Counted from the stretch's first letter, positions 35,970 through 46,120 are shown. The stretch is 64,000 nt of DNA from CAVXNP01 sp963763305 (GCA_963763305.1 CAVXNP010000001.1:620001-684000); one strand, 5' to 3'. Made by a program: numbers and translations. The notes: generated from the sequence alone by a model not told the origin.

Positions 35970-36814
35970 GCCGGCGCCAGTGCCATGGCGTGATGACGCA
36001 GGTGATCGTCGATGAAGCTGGAAATGAACCAGTAGCTGTGGTCGTAGCCCCGATGGCGCCGCAACAGCAGCGGCTGGCCCGCCTCCGCGCAGGCCTGCTC
36101 GAACAGCTCCGGCTTGAGCTGGGGCTCGAGGAACGCGTCCGCCTCGCCCTGGTCGATCAGGATGCAACCGGGGAAGGTCCGCTGCCGCACCAGTTCGCAG
36201 GCATCATGCGCCGCCCAGGCGGCCGGATCGTCGCCGAGGTAGCGGGAAAAGGCCTTGCGCCCCCAGGGCACCTGAGCGGGCGCCACGATCGGCGCGAACG
36301 CGGACACCGAGCGGTACCGGTCCGGATGGCGCAGCGCCAGCACCAGTGCGCCATGGCCGCCCATCGAGTGGCCGCAGATGCCGCTGCGTTCCGGATCGAC
36401 CGGAAACTGCGCGGCCAGCAGTGCGGGCAACTCGTGCACGACGAAGCTCTCCATGCGGAACCGGCTGGACCAGGGCGCCTGGGTGGCATCCAGATAGAAA
36501 CCGGCGCCTTCGCCGAACTCCCAGTCGCCGGTGGCGCCGTCGATCCCGGTGTCGCGGGGGCTGGTATCGGGAAAGACCAGGATCAGTCCCAGTTCCGCCG
36601 CCAGCCGCTGGGCGCCCGCCTTGATCGCGGCGGTCTCCTGGCTGCAGGTCAGCCCGGCCAGGAAGTACAGCACCGGGCAACGCCCCTGGCTGGCCTGCGG
36701 AGGCTGGTAGACGCCCCATTGCATGGGGCCGCCGCAGGCCTGCGACCGGTGCCGGTAAAAGCCCTGCACCCCACCGTGGCAGCGGTGTTCCGAAACGGTT
36801 TCGATGGCGGCCAT
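35966..36814 (-). CDS. fghA: S-formylglutathione hydrolase
   Basis: An esterase of glutathione-dependent formaldehyde detoxification. The 282-residue alpha/beta hydrolase has CHGGVQGFYRHRSQ, FLAGLTCSQET, the nucleophile GHSMGGHGAL, an Asp in DQGEADAFL and the catalytic His in RRHRGYDHSYWFI. The formaldehyde dehydrogenase partner is not adjacent. The start at 36814 is followed by the rimJ-like gene. Confidence 0.94.
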   Translation of the reverse strand: MAAIETVSEHRCHGGVQGFYRHRSQACGGPMQWGVYQPPQASQGRCPVLYFLAGLTCSQETAAIKAGAQRLAAELGLILVFPDTSPRDTGIDGATGDWEFGEGAGFYLDATQAPWSSRFRMESFVVHELPALLAAQFPVDPERSGICGHSMGGHGALVLALRHPDRYRSVSAFAPIVAPAQVPWGRKAFSRYLGDDPAAWAAHDACELVRQRTFPGCILIDQGEADAFLEPQLKPELFEQACAEAGQPLLLRRHRGYDHSYWFISSFIDDHLRHHAMALAPA

Positions 36815-37068
36815 GGTGTCCTCACGTGGTCCCTGGAGAGCGGCCCATGATAGCCAGGCGCCTGTCGTAGCTGGGTGGCCGCGCGCAGGGCGCGGCCGTG
36901 CAACGGCGGATTCCCGGCCACCCGCCCCGCGCACCCGACAGAGATGCCACCCCCACGGGCCGACCACGGCCCCTGCACGTGGCCGCGACGCGGTCGCCGC
37001 AAGGCTGTTAGAATGCGTGAGCGTGCCGCTCGCTCCTGTCTGCCGCCGCCCCCTTCTTCGAGGTTCCC

Positions 37069-38913
37069 ATGTCATCCCCTGTTTCTGGTCCCACGCCGGC
37101 CGATCACGACCCGGCGCCGGCCGGCTTTGACGCGCTTGCGCTGCAACCGAACGTCCTGCGCGCACTGAGCGACGTCGGCTATGAGTCGCCCTCGCCCATC
37201 CAGGCGGCCACCATCCCGCCGCTGATGGCCGGCCGCGATGTGCTGGGCCAGGCCCAGACCGGGACGGGCAAGACCGCTGCTTTCGCATTGCCGATCCTGT
37301 CGCGGCTGGAGTCGCGTCCGGGCAAGCCGCAGGCGCTGGTGCTTGCGCCCACGCGCGAGCTGGCGATCCAGGTGGCCGAGGCGTTCCAGCGCTACGCCAC
37401 GCACATCCCCGGCTTCCATGTGCTGCCGATCTACGGCGGCCAGAGCTACGGCCCGCAGCTGCACGCACTCAAGCGCGGCGTGCACGTGGTGGTGGGCACG
37501 CCCGGCCGGGTGATCGACCACCTGGACAAGGGCACGCTGGATCTTTCCGAACTGCGTTTCCTGGTGCTCGACGAAGCCGACGAAATGCTGCGCATGGGTT
37601 TCATCGACGACGTCGAGAAGGTGCTGCAGGCCACGCCGCCGGAGCGCCAGGTGGCACTGTTCTCGGCGACCATGCCGTCGGTGATCCGCAAGATCGCGCA
37701 GCGGCATCTGAAGGATCCGGCCGAGATCACCATCAAGTCGACCAGCAGCACCTCGCCGAACATCCGCCAGCGCTACTGGTTCGTCAGCGGCATGCACAAG
37801 CTCGATGCGCTCACCCGCATCCTGGAGGCCGAGCCGTTCGACGCGATGATCATCTTCGCCCGCACCAAGCAGGCCACCGAGGAGCTGGCCGGCAAGCTGC
37901 AGGCGCGCGGCCTGGCCGCGGCGGCGATCAACGGCGACATCGCCCAGCCGCAGCGCGAGCGGGTGATCCAGCAGTTGAAGGACGGCAAGCTGGACATTCT
38001 GGTGGCCACCGACGTGGCCGCCCGCGGGCTGGATGTCGATCGCATCAGCCACGTGTTCAACTACGACATCCCCTACGACACCGAAAGCTACGTGCATCGT
38101 ATCGGCCGCACCGGTCGTGCCGGTCGCAGCGGCGAGGCGATCCTGTTCGTCAGCCCGCGCGAACGCGGCATGCTCAACGCGATCGAACGCGCCACTCGCC
38201 AGCCGATCGAACAGATGCAGCTGCCGTCGGTGGAAACCGTCAACGACGTGCGCATCGGCAAGTTCAAGCAGCGCATCAGCGACACCCTGGCCCAGGGCGA
38301 ACTGGGCCAGTTCCAGCAGCTGATCGAACAGTACGAGCAGGAACACAACGTACCGGCGATCGAGATCGCCGCGGCCCTGGCGCGGATCGCGCAGGGCGAC
38401 CAGCCGCTGCTGCTGACCCCGCCGCCGAAGCGCGAATTCACCCCGCGCGAGACGAACCCGCGCGCGCCACGCGAACGCGACCAGCGTCCTGCCGGCCGCG
38501 AGCGCACCCCGCGCGAGTTCGCTCCCCGCGAGGGCGCCGGCCGACCGGTCCGTGCGCATGCCACCGAGGCGGGCAAGCGCACCTATCGGGTGGAAGTGGG
38601 CCACGAGCATGGGGTCAAGCCAGGCAACATCATTGGCGCCATCGCCAACGAGGCCGGCGTCGACGCGCAGCATATCGGCCGCCTGAGCATCCGCAGCGAA
38701 TACAGCCTGATCGATCTGCCCGAGGGCATGCCCAAGGAAGTGTTCGAGCATCTGAAGAAGGTGTGGGTCGCCCAGCAGCAATTGCGGATCCACGAATGGG
38801 ACGGCACCGACAGTGGCGCGGCCACCGCGCTGCCACCGCGCAAGCCCGGTGGCCACAAGCCCGGCGGCTTCCGGCCGCGCCCGGGTGGCGGCAAGCCGCC
38901 GCGCCGCAAGTAG
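37069..38913 (+). CDS. deaD: DEAD-box RNA helicase DeaD/CsdA-like
   Basis: A 614-residue helicase with an ALQPNVLRALSDVGYESPSPIQ Q-motif region, AQTGTGKTAAF, VLDEADEMLRMGF, SATMP and HRIGRTGRAGRSG. After the core comes a basic linker rich in Arg/Pro repeats, then a C-terminal RRM-like domain (TYRVEVGHEHGVKPGNIIGAIANEAG) that fits the CsdA/DbpA RNA-binding module, and a Gly/Lys/Pro tail. Involved in large-subunit assembly and cold growth. Confidence 0.92.
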   Translation: MSSPVSGPTPADHDPAPAGFDALALQPNVLRALSDVGYESPSPIQAATIPPLMAGRDVLGQAQTGTGKTAAFALPILSRLESRPGKPQALVLAPTRELAIQVAEAFQRYATHIPGFHVLPIYGGQSYGPQLHALKRGVHVVVGTPGRVIDHLDKGTLDLSELRFLVLDEADEMLRMGFIDDVEKVLQATPPERQVALFSATMPSVIRKIAQRHLKDPAEITIKSTSSTSPNIRQRYWFVSGMHKLDALTRILEAEPFDAMIIFARTKQATEELAGKLQARGLAAAAINGDIAQPQRERVIQQLKDGKLDILVATDVAARGLDVDRISHVFNYDIPYDTESYVHRIGRTGRAGRSGEAILFVSPRERGMLNAIERATRQPIEQMQLPSVETVNDVRIGKFKQRISDTLAQGELGQFQQLIEQYEQEHNVPAIEIAAALARIAQGDQPLLLTPPPKREFTPRETNPRAPRERDQRPAGRERTPREFAPREGAGRPVRAHATEAGKRTYRVEVGHEHGVKPGNIIGAIANEAGVDAQHIGRLSIRSEYSLIDLPEGMPKEVFEHLKKVWVAQQQLRIHEWDGTDSGAATALPPRKPGGHKPGGFRPRPGGGKPPRRK

Positions 38914-39006
38914 CCGGCACCATCGCGATGCACCGCCGTGGCACGTCGGTGCAGCTTCGCGCGCAGCGACGTACCATGATCCATTGCCGCCCGCGCGAGT
39001 GTCCCG

Positions 39007-40629
39007 ATGTCCGAACCGATGCCCCAGCCGTCGAATCCCGCTGCCACCGGTTCGTCCGATCCGCGCATGACGGGTCTTTCCCCGACCCAGGTGCAACGGC
39101 TGCAGGCGGCGGCGCGGGCGATTCGAGACGGCCAGCCCGCCGACGCCGAACAGGCGCTGCACGCGGTACACGACGAAGCTCCCGACCATCCCGAAGCGTT
39201 GCGCCTGCTGGGTATCCTCTACACGCTCGGTGGCCGCACCGACGAGGCCGTCTCTGCGCTGCAGCAGGCACTGACTGCACACCCGGACGATGCGCAGCTG
39301 CGGATCGACCTCGGTAGCGCGCTGCACCGGGCCGGCCAGGCAGATGCCGCCCACGAGCAGTGGCAGCGCGCCTGTTCGCTGGCCCCGGACCACGCCATCG
39401 CCTGGTTCAATCTCGGTCGAAGCCGGCAATTGCATGGCGACACCGAAGCGGCGATCGAAGCGCTGGAGCGCGCCAGTGCGTTGCAGCCGGAGCTGCTGCC
39501 GGCGCTGGTCCTGCTGGGTGATGCGCTGGTCCACATGGGGCGGTTCGACGAGGCCGATGCGCGCTACCGGGCGGCGCTGGCGTTGCAACCGGACTGCGGC
39601 GACGCCTGGCGAGGCCTGGCCAACATGAAAACCCGGCCGCTGTCCGACGACGACCGCACCCAACTGGAAGCCGCGCTGTCGCGGCCGCAAGCGGCCGACA
39701 GCGACCGCATCGCCATGGGCTTCGCCCTGGGCAAGTTGAGCGAAGACCAGGGACGCTATCGCCAGGCGTTCGAGGCGCTGGTCGACGCCAATGCCCGCCT
39801 GCGCCGGCTGGCGCCGTGGAACGCCGCGGCCTTCCACCGCCACGTCGAGGCGTTGCGTGACGCCTGCACCCGGCTGCCGGCGGCGCTCGACCCGGGGCTG
39901 GGTCGCGAGGCGATCCTGATCGTGGGAATGCCACGTTCGGGCTCGACCCTGTTCGAGCAGATCCTGGCGGCGCATTCCCGGGTCGAAGGCGCCAGCGAGC
40001 TGCCCGACCTGGAAGAAGTCCTGGCGGATGAATCCCGGCGCCGCGGCCAGCCGCTGCTGCAGTGGCTTGGGCAGGCAACCGCCGCCGACTGGCAGCGGCT
40101 GGGCCGGGACTACCTGGCGCGCACGGCGCGCTGGCGCCAGCGCGCGCCACGCTTCACCGACAAGCTGCCGGAGAACTGGATCCACACCGGACTGCTGCAG
40201 GCCATGCTGCCGGGCGCCACGGTGATCGATGCCCGCCGCGACGCGGTGGAAACGGGCTGGTCGTGTTTCAAGCAGCAGTTCTACCGCCTGCCGCACTTTG
40301 CCTGCACGCTGACCGACGTGGCCGCATACACGCGCGACTACGTGCGCAGCATGGATGCCTGGCAGGCGCAACGACCGGAGCGCATCCGCGTCCAGCGCTA
40401 CGAGGCGCTGCTGGCCGAACCGGAGACACAGATCCGCGAGCTGCTGGCCTTCTGCGGGCTTCCGTTCGAACCGGCCTGCCTGCAGTTCCACCGCAGCCAA
40501 CGCAGCGTCCGCACCGCCAGTGCCGCCCAGGTACGCCAGCCACTGCGGCACGATACCGCTCGCGCGGAACGCTACGGCGCCCTGCTCAATCCGTTGCGCT
40601 TCGGCCTGGGGCTGCCCACGATCGAGTGA
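39007..40629 (+). CDS. TPR-containing sulfotransferase family protein
   Basis: A 540-residue protein. Roughly residues 35-220 form tandem TPR units (AWFNLGRSRQLHGDTEAAIEALERA, ALVLLGDALVHMGRFDEADARYRAAL). The C-terminal half is a sulfotransferase domain with the PAPS 5'-phosphosulfate loop VGMPRSGSTLFEQIL and the 3'-phosphate region VIDARRDAVETGWS. This domain pair is common in proteobacteria; the acceptor substrate is unknown. Confidence 0.88.
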   Translation: MSEPMPQPSNPAATGSSDPRMTGLSPTQVQRLQAAARAIRDGQPADAEQALHAVHDEAPDHPEALRLLGILYTLGGRTDEAVSALQQALTAHPDDAQLRIDLGSALHRAGQADAAHEQWQRACSLAPDHAIAWFNLGRSRQLHGDTEAAIEALERASALQPELLPALVLLGDALVHMGRFDEADARYRAALALQPDCGDAWRGLANMKTRPLSDDDRTQLEAALSRPQAADSDRIAMGFALGKLSEDQGRYRQAFEALVDANARLRRLAPWNAAAFHRHVEALRDACTRLPAALDPGLGREAILIVGMPRSGSTLFEQILAAHSRVEGASELPDLEEVLADESRRRGQPLLQWLGQATAADWQRLGRDYLARTARWRQRAPRFTDKLPENWIHTGLLQAMLPGATVIDARRDAVETGWSCFKQQFYRLPHFACTLTDVAAYTRDYVRSMDAWQAQRPERIRVQRYEALLAEPETQIRELLAFCGLPFEPACLQFHRSQRSVRTASAAQVRQPLRHDTARAERYGALLNPLRFGLGLPTIE

Positions 40630-40744
40630 GCCCGCGCTCCACCGTTTCGCGGAAGCGACGCAGTGTTCGGCGGGCGCCCCTGCGCCGATGCCGCCGTCGT
40701 CCCCATGTCCGGCGCATGCATCACCATCGAGCCAGCGCCCAGCC

Positions 40745-41546
40745 ATGACCACCCTGCCCAGCCTGTATATCTCCCACGGTTCGCCGATGACCGCGTTGCA
40801 TCCGGGCACGGTCGGCCGAGCGGCTGGACCCATTGGCCAGGACGCTGCCGCGCCCGCGTGCCATCGTCGTGGCCAGTGCGCATTGGCTCAGTGGGCAGCC
40901 GACAGTGGGCGCCGCCACCCGACCGGAAACAGTGCACGATTTCTTCGGCTTTCCGGAGGCGCTGTCGAGGATCCGCTACCAGGCGCCCGGCGCGCCCGAA
41001 CTGGCGGCCGAGATCGCTCGCCGGTTGCAGGTGGCGGGCCTGCCGGCCGCGCTGGAGCCGCGGCAAGGGCTCGACCATGGCGTGTGGGTGCCGCTGCGCA
41101 TGCTCTACCCGGATGCCGACATCCCGGTCGTGCCGCTGGCGATCCAGCCGCGACGGGACCCGGCCCACCACCTGGCGCTGGGCCGCGCGCTGGCGCCCCT
41201 GCGCGAGCGGGGCATCCTGGTGGTTGGCTCGGGCAGCATTACCCACAACCTGCGGGACCTGCGCGCCGGCTACGATAGTGGGCATCACGCGCCCTATGTC
41301 GGGCCCTTCACTGACTGGATCGAGCAGCGGCTGGTCGCCGGCGATACCGCCACGCTGCTGGACTACCGTCGGCAGGCTCCGTTTGCCGAGCGCGCCCATC
41401 CCACCGACGAGCACCTGTTGCCGCTGTTCGTGGCGTTGGGGGCTGCCGGAGCGCACGCGCAGGCCCGACGCATCGACGCCGGCGTGGACCTGGGCGTCCT
41501 GGCCATGGATATCTATCGTTTCGACGGCGCCACGGCCCCGCCTTAG
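40745..41546 (+). CDS. DODA/LigB-type extradiol dioxygenase, YgiD-like (one apparent frameshift)
   Basis: About 266 residues. The iron site includes ISHGSPM (His near residue 10), VVASAHWL, HDFFGFP and GLDHGVWVPLRML. The C-terminal GSGSITHNL and DEHLLPLFVALGA match 4,5-DOPA dioxygenase extradiol (YgiD) proteins. An extra C near 40816 breaks the frame after HPGTVG; removing it gives ERLDPLARTLPRPRAIV. The stop overlaps the stop of the opposing gene by three bases. Confidence 0.85.
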
Positions 41547-41929
41547 GCGGACTGCGGCAGCGGCGGCATGCCCGCACCGGACGGGTCGAGCCAGTCGCCA
41601 GGGGTCAGCGGCGCCAGGCCGTGGGCCAGGCGCGCCTTGTCGCATTGCGGGCTGGCCGCGCCCGATTCCCACGCCGGCTGCACTTCGCGACAGACCGAGG
41701 GGCGCCGCGGATAGATGCCGCAGTGCGCATCCGCGCCGACCGTTCCGCGCAACACGGTGCAACGCGGCTGACGCGCCTGGGTACCGCGCATCACCAGGCG
41801 GTGGGGATCCAGCGGCTCGGTCACCTCGATCGGCACCGCGCCGCCCAGGAAGGCCTCGGCCTCGGACCAGTGGAACGCCACCCGAAAGTGGGCGCAGCAG
41901 GCGCCGCAGCGCAGGCAGGGATGCCGCAT
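41543..41929 (-). CDS. YkgJ family cysteine cluster protein
   Basis: A 128-residue protein with the CxxCGACC head (RHPCLRCGACCAHF), an HCGIYPRRPSVCREV middle and a further Cys (PQCDKARLAHGL). This UPF0153 pattern probably binds zinc or an Fe-S cluster; function unknown. The start is taken at the ATG at 41929. Confidence 0.85.
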   Translation of the reverse strand: MRHPCLRCGACCAHFRVAFHWSEAEAFLGGAVPIEVTEPLDPHRLVMRGTQARQPRCTVLRGTVGADAHCGIYPRRPSVCREVQPAWESGAASPQCDKARLAHGLAPLTPGDWLDPSGAGMPPLPQSA

Positions 41930-42155
41930 GGTCGACTCGAACCGGCGCACCCCGCGGCGCGCAGCGCGCGGATTCTAGTGGACCATGGCGCCGTTCGGGA
42001 GCCCCCGCGGCGATCCATGCCGGGCGACGGCAGAACCCGTTCACGTCGCGTTGCCGCAGCGGCCACGGGCGCGCTGCCCGCGGCACGGTCGAGCTGACGA
42101 TCCGTCCATCAGGCGAAGGACGGTGGGCCACGCCGTGGCCCTCGCACGAAGGCGT

Positions 42156-43010
42156 CTACAGCGCTCCGGCGAAGGTATCGCAGCGCGCCATGTCGCCGCT
42201 GGTCCAACCGGTACGGAACCATCTCACCCGCTGCGCCGAGGTGCCGTGCGTGAAGGAGTCGGGCATCGCCTGGCCGCGCGTGCGGCGCTGCAGGGTGTCG
42301 TCGCCGATCTGGCTGGCGGCATTCAGCGCCTCTTCCAGGTCACCGTCCTGCAGCCACTGCAATCGCTGCTGGGTGCGATTGGCCCAGACCCCGGCAAGAC
42401 AGTCGGCCTGGAGTTCCTGCCGCACCGACAGCCCGCCGCCCCCCTCCATCGCGGCACCACCCCGGCGTGCCTGGTCGACCCGCTCGAACACCCCCAGCTG
42501 GTTCTGCACGTGGTGGCCGATCTCATGGGCGATCACGTAGGCGCGCGCAAAGTCGCCGCTGGCGTGAAACCGCTGTTGCAACTGGTCGAAGAACGTCACG
42601 TCCAGATACACCTTGCTGTCCCCGGGGCAGTAGAACGGCCCTACCGCTGCCGAGGCGGTACCGCAGGCGGTATCCACCGCGCCACTGAACAGGTGCACGG
42701 TCGGCGGCGCGTAGTTTCGCCCCCGGGCGGCGAACAGATCGCTCCAGGTTCGATCGGCCGAACCGAGGATCGCGCTGACGAATGCCTTCTGCGGCGGGTC
42801 GACCGGCGTCTGCCCGGCCGGAACGGAGGCGGACGCGGGATCGCGCTGATCGCCCTGGTCGAGCAGTGCCATCGGATCGCCGAAGAACGCCCAGCCGAGC
42901 AGGAGCATGACCACCAGCCCGCCCAGGCCCAGTCCACGGCCGCCGAACCGGCGCCCACCCGCACTGCCGACCTCGATGTTGCTGCTGCGTTCGCCCTTTC
43001 GCCAGTCCAT
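42156..43010 (-). CDS. ypfJ: Neutral zinc metallopeptidase, YpfJ family
   Basis: A 284-residue protein with a short basic N-terminus (MDWRKGERSSNIE), one membrane helix (GLGGLVVMLLLGWAFF) and an extracytoplasmic zinc peptidase domain with YVIAHEIGHHVQNQLG and the downstream Glu region SVRQELQADCLAGVWA. Features such as CGTASAAVGPFYCPGDSKVYLD are typical of the family. Role unknown. The start at 43010 removes a non-conserved upstream extension. Confidence 0.9.
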   Translation of the reverse strand: MDWRKGERSSNIEVGSAGGRRFGGRGLGLGGLVVMLLLGWAFFGDPMALLDQGDQRDPASASVPAGQTPVDPPQKAFVSAILGSADRTWSDLFAARGRNYAPPTVHLFSGAVDTACGTASAAVGPFYCPGDSKVYLDVTFFDQLQQRFHASGDFARAYVIAHEIGHHVQNQLGVFERVDQARRGGAAMEGGGGLSVRQELQADCLAGVWANRTQQRLQWLQDGDLEEALNAASQIGDDTLQRRTRGQAMPDSFTHGTSAQRVRWFRTGWTSGDMARCDTFAGAL

Positions 43011-43131
43011 CGATGTCGACCGTCGCTCGCCCATAGCGGGCATCGAACGCGACGATAACCCCCGCGCACATGCATCGGACGTGAGCGACCGCTACAGTGG
43101 CGCACCTGTCATCCAACAAGGGGGTTCGACC

Positions 43132-43530
43132 ATGCTTCTCCAGCAATTGCCCGCTCTGGTCACGCTGCTGACCATCCTGCTCCTGTTCGGCACGGCCTGG
43201 GCCGTAGGCAAGGCACGTGCGCGGCACGGCATCCACGCGCCGGCCACCAGCGGCCATCCGGACTTCGAGCGGGCGTTCCGGGTGCAGATGAACACATTGG
43301 AGAACACCGTGCTGTTCCTGCCCACGCTGTGGCTGGCGGCGCACTACGGTTTCGCCGGCTGGGCCGGCATCGCCGGGCTGGTCTGGGTAGCCGGCCGGCT
43401 CTGGTACGCGGTGGCCTACCTGCAGGAAGCGAAGAAGCGCGGCGCAGGCTTTGTCGTGGGCATGCTCGGCTGGGCCGCGACGCTGTTGCTGGCCGCCTTC
43501 GGTGTCGGTCGCGCGCTGCTGCTTGGCTGA
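43132..43530 (+). CDS. MAPEG family membrane protein
   Basis: A 132-residue four-helix membrane protein with HPDFERAFRVQMNTLENTVLFLPTLWLA, the conserved MAPEG segment (Arg, Asn, Glu-Asn). Human MAPEGs use glutathione; the bacterial members are mostly uncharacterised. Start ATG 43132. Confidence 0.88.
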   Translation: MLLQQLPALVTLLTILLLFGTAWAVGKARARHGIHAPATSGHPDFERAFRVQMNTLENTVLFLPTLWLAAHYGFAGWAGIAGLVWVAGRLWYAVAYLQEAKKRGAGFVVGMLGWAATLLLAAFGVGRALLLG

Positions 43531-43657
43531 TTGCGCCGGCCGCCCGCACGCGCCCGATGTCCGCCGGGGGATCGGGCGCATTGCGACGCGCCCGATCGCC
43601 CGCTAGGTTGTGCACTTGCGCAGTGCACATCCGCCGCCGCAGTCCCGCAGAGTCCCC

Positions 43658-44494
43658 ATGTCGCCTTCCCATGCCGTAACCGATGCCAGCGGCAGCGCCG
43701 CATCGCCTCCCCCGCTACCGCCCGCCGTGCACCTGCGTGGCGCGCTGGGCATGATCGCGCTCTATTTCGTGCTGCAGCTGCTGGTCAGCGGTGTGGCCGG
43801 TCTGGTGGCCGGCCTGGTGGCTGGCTTCGGCGCAGGCATGCACGGCACCCGGACGCAGCCGCACGTGTGGGCCGAGCAGATGCGCCGGTTGTTCTCTCAA
43901 CCGGACGCCAATGCCGTGGTGGTCATGGTCACCCTGCTCGCTACCGGCACCATCATCCTGCTGCTGGTGCGCCGCTGGTGGCCGCGGCTGTGGCTGATGG
44001 CGCAGCCGCCGGGGGTCGGGCTGCCGATGCCAGGCAATCCGGCATTTTTCGGGGTGGCGGCGCTGTGTGGCCTGGCGCTGCCGATCGTCGGCAGCTGGCT
44101 TACCCAGTGGCTGGCGCAGGGACATGAGGTGACCCAGGACATCCGCCAGCTGGGAGGTGCCACCAGCCTGGGCCTGCGCATTCCGCTGGCGCTGGTGGTG
44201 GTGAGCGTCGGACCGCTGGTGGAGGAACTGCTGTTCCGCGGCCTGCTTCTGTCCTCGCTGCTCCGGCACATGCGTCCGGCCTGGGCGGTGGGGTTGAGCT
44301 CGCTGCTGTTCGCTGCCGTGCACCTGCCCGACCTGGGCTACCTGTGGTACGCGGTGCCCAACCTGGCCCTGCTGGCGGCCGTACTGGCCTGGCTGCGGCT
44401 GCGTTCGGGGTCGCTGTGGCCCGCGGTGCTGGCGCACGGCGTGAACAACGCGCTGGCGGTGGTCACCTGGTTCGTGGTGCTGCCGGCCGGCTGA
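43658..44494 (+). CDS. CPBP family intramembrane metalloprotease
   Basis: A 278-residue polytopic protein with the CPBP (Abi/CAAX-protease-like) motifs VEELLFRGLL, LLFAAVHLPDLGYLW and VLAHGVNNAL in order in the last three helices. These supply the Glu-Glu-x3-Arg and His residues of the active site. Substrate unknown. Start at ATG 43658. Confidence 0.9.
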   Translation: MSPSHAVTDASGSAASPPPLPPAVHLRGALGMIALYFVLQLLVSGVAGLVAGLVAGFGAGMHGTRTQPHVWAEQMRRLFSQPDANAVVVMVTLLATGTIILLLVRRWWPRLWLMAQPPGVGLPMPGNPAFFGVAALCGLALPIVGSWLTQWLAQGHEVTQDIRQLGGATSLGLRIPLALVVVSVGPLVEELLFRGLLLSSLLRHMRPAWAVGLSSLLFAAVHLPDLGYLWYAVPNLALLAAVLAWLRLRSGSLWPAVLAHGVNNALAVVTWFVVLPAG

Positions 44495-44517
44495 GGCCGA
44501 TCCGCCGGTCCGACCAG

Positions 44518-45126
44518 TCAACCCAGCGGCAGCATGTCCATCGCGCGCAGCAGCCGGGCGGTCTCGAACAGCGGCAATCCCATCACGCCCGAGTAGCTTC
44601 CTTCCAGGTGCTCGACCAGGGTCGCTCCCCGCCCCTGGATGGCATAGCCGCCGGCCTTGCCGAACGGCTCGCCGGTGGCCACGTAGGCATCGATCACGGC
44701 GTCGTCCAGTGGCGCAAACCGCACCATCGAGGTACACACCTCCTGCAACTCGCGCGTGGCGCTGACCGCCCACACCGCGGAAATCACCCGGTGGGTACGG
44801 CCGGACAGGCGGCGCAGCATCTGCGCGGCGGCGGCGGCATCGGAGGGCTTGCCGAACACCTCCTCGTCCAGCACCACCTCGGTATCGGAGCCGATCACTA
44901 CCGCGTCGGCGGCCCCCTCCAGCAGGGTCAGTCCGGCCAGCGCCTTGTCGCGGGCGACCCTGCTGACGTAGTCGGACGGCGACTCGCCGGCGGCCCGGAA
45001 CTCGGGCACCTCGATGTCCAGCGTGGCGAACGCCACCTCGATCTGCCGCAACAGCTCACGCCGGCGTGGCGATCGGGAAGCAAGATAGAGCAACGGCTGG
45101 CTGTCCGAGCCGACGACGCGAAGCAT
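44518..45126 (-). CDS. maf: Maf family nucleoside triphosphate pyrophosphatase
   Basis: A 202-residue Maf protein with the phosphate-binding LASRSPRRRELL, VIGSDTEVVLDEEVFGKP and AGGYAIQGRGATLVEHLEGSYSGVMGLPLFE. It removes non-canonical nucleotides such as dTTP/UTP or modified forms. In this bacterial group maf normally follows rlmH; here a GNAT gene lies between. Confidence 0.93.
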   Translation of the reverse strand: MLRVVGSDSQPLLYLASRSPRRRELLRQIEVAFATLDIEVPEFRAAGESPSDYVSRVARDKALAGLTLLEGAADAVVIGSDTEVVLDEEVFGKPSDAAAAAQMLRRLSGRTHRVISAVWAVSATRELQEVCTSMVRFAPLDDAVIDAYVATGEPFGKAGGYAIQGRGATLVEHLEGSYSGVMGLPLFETARLLRAMDMLPLG

Positions 45127-45135
45127 GGGAACTCC

Positions 45136-45585
45136 TCACAGGGCCAGGCTGTACTCGCGGAACTGGTCGTCCCGCTGCCAGCCCAGCGATTCGTACAGCG
45201 CCTGCGCCGGTGCGTTGTCGTGGGCGGTAGACAGCGACAGCCCCGCCGCACCCAATGCCCGGGCCTGGTCGGCGGCTGCCCGCAGCAGGGCTGCGGCCAC
45301 GCCCCGGCGCCGCGCCGGCGTCGCCACGAACAGGTCGTTCAACACGTACACACGCGCCATCCGCACCGAAGAAAACAGCGGGTACAGCTGCACCAGGCCC
45401 AGTCCCGCGCCCGTCTCGTCCTGGGCCAGCAGGATCAGCGACTGGTGGTGGGCGAAACGTGCCGCCAGGAATGCGCGTGCGCCAGCCAGGTCGCTGGCCT
45501 GGCCGTAGAACCGCCGGTAGTCGTCGAACAGCGGCACCAGCGCGTCGAGGTCGTGCACGGTCGCTTGCCGGGTGGAAAAGGGCAT
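45136..45585 (-). CDS. GNAT family N-acetyltransferase
   Basis: A 149-residue single-domain GNAT: RQATVHDLDALVPLFDDYRRFY, VYVLNDLFVATPARRRGVAAALL (acetyl-CoA site R-R-G-V-A) and NAPAQALYESLGWQRD. Substrate unknown. It ends nine bases before maf and is probably co-transcribed with rlmH and maf. Confidence 0.88.
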   Translation of the reverse strand: MPFSTRQATVHDLDALVPLFDDYRRFYGQASDLAGARAFLAARFAHHQSLILLAQDETGAGLGLVQLYPLFSSVRMARVYVLNDLFVATPARRRGVAAALLRAAADQARALGAAGLSLSTAHDNAPAQALYESLGWQRDDQFREYSLAL

Positions 45586-45649
45586 GGGGCTTCGCAGGGT
45601 GATCGAAAACGCCACGCTAGCGCCACCGGCCAGCGCTCGCAACCACGAC

Positions 45650-46120
45650 TCAGGCGCGATGGTAGGGATGCCCGGCCGCGATCGTGGTTGCGCGATACAG
45701 CTGCTCGGCCAGCACCAGCCGCACCAGCATGTGCGGCAGGGTCAACGGCCCCAGCGACCAGCACTGGTCGGCACGCGCCAGCACCTCCGGCGCATGCCCG
45801 TCGGGCCCTCCGATCAGGAACGCGGCATCGCGCCCGGACATGCGCCACTTGCCCAGTTGCCCGGCCAGCTCCTCGCTGGACCACGCGGCGCCGCGACCAT
45901 CCAGGGCCACCACGTGGATGTCGCGCGGCAGCTGGGCCAGGATCGCCGCTCCCTCGTCCTGTATCGCGCGGGCGTCATCGCGGCCCTTGCCTCGTGCGCC
46001 CGGCTTGAGCTCGACCAGCTCCAGCGGAAGCTCATGTGCCAGCCGCTTGCGGTAGTCGGCAAACCCCTCGGCGACCCAGCCGGGCATGCGCTCGCCGATG
46101 GCGATCAGCCGCGCGCGCAC
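45650..46120 (-). CDS. rlmH: 23S rRNA (pseudouridine1915-N3)-methyltransferase
   Basis: A 156-residue SPOUT methyltransferase with LDGRGAAWSSEELA, the FLIGGPDGHAPEVL knot and the C-terminal LTLPHMLVRLVLAEQLYRA...GHPYHRA that is the family hallmark. I chose the GTG at 46120 (VRARLIAIGERMPGW), which gives the standard length. It follows rsfS. Confidence 0.95.
   Translation of the reverse strand: MRARLIAIGERMPGWVAEGFADYRKRLAHELPLELVELKPGARGKGRDDARAIQDEGAAILAQLPRDIHVVALDGRGAAWSSEELAGQLGKWRMSGRDAAFLIGGPDGHAPEVLARADQCWSLGPLTLPHMLVRLVLAEQLYRATTIAAGHPYHRA

Noticed and set aside
37072..40833. A 1,253-codon open frame on the minus strand
   Set aside because: Antisense shadow of the deaD-like helicase and the TPR-sulfotransferase; no ribosome site and no recognisable domain.
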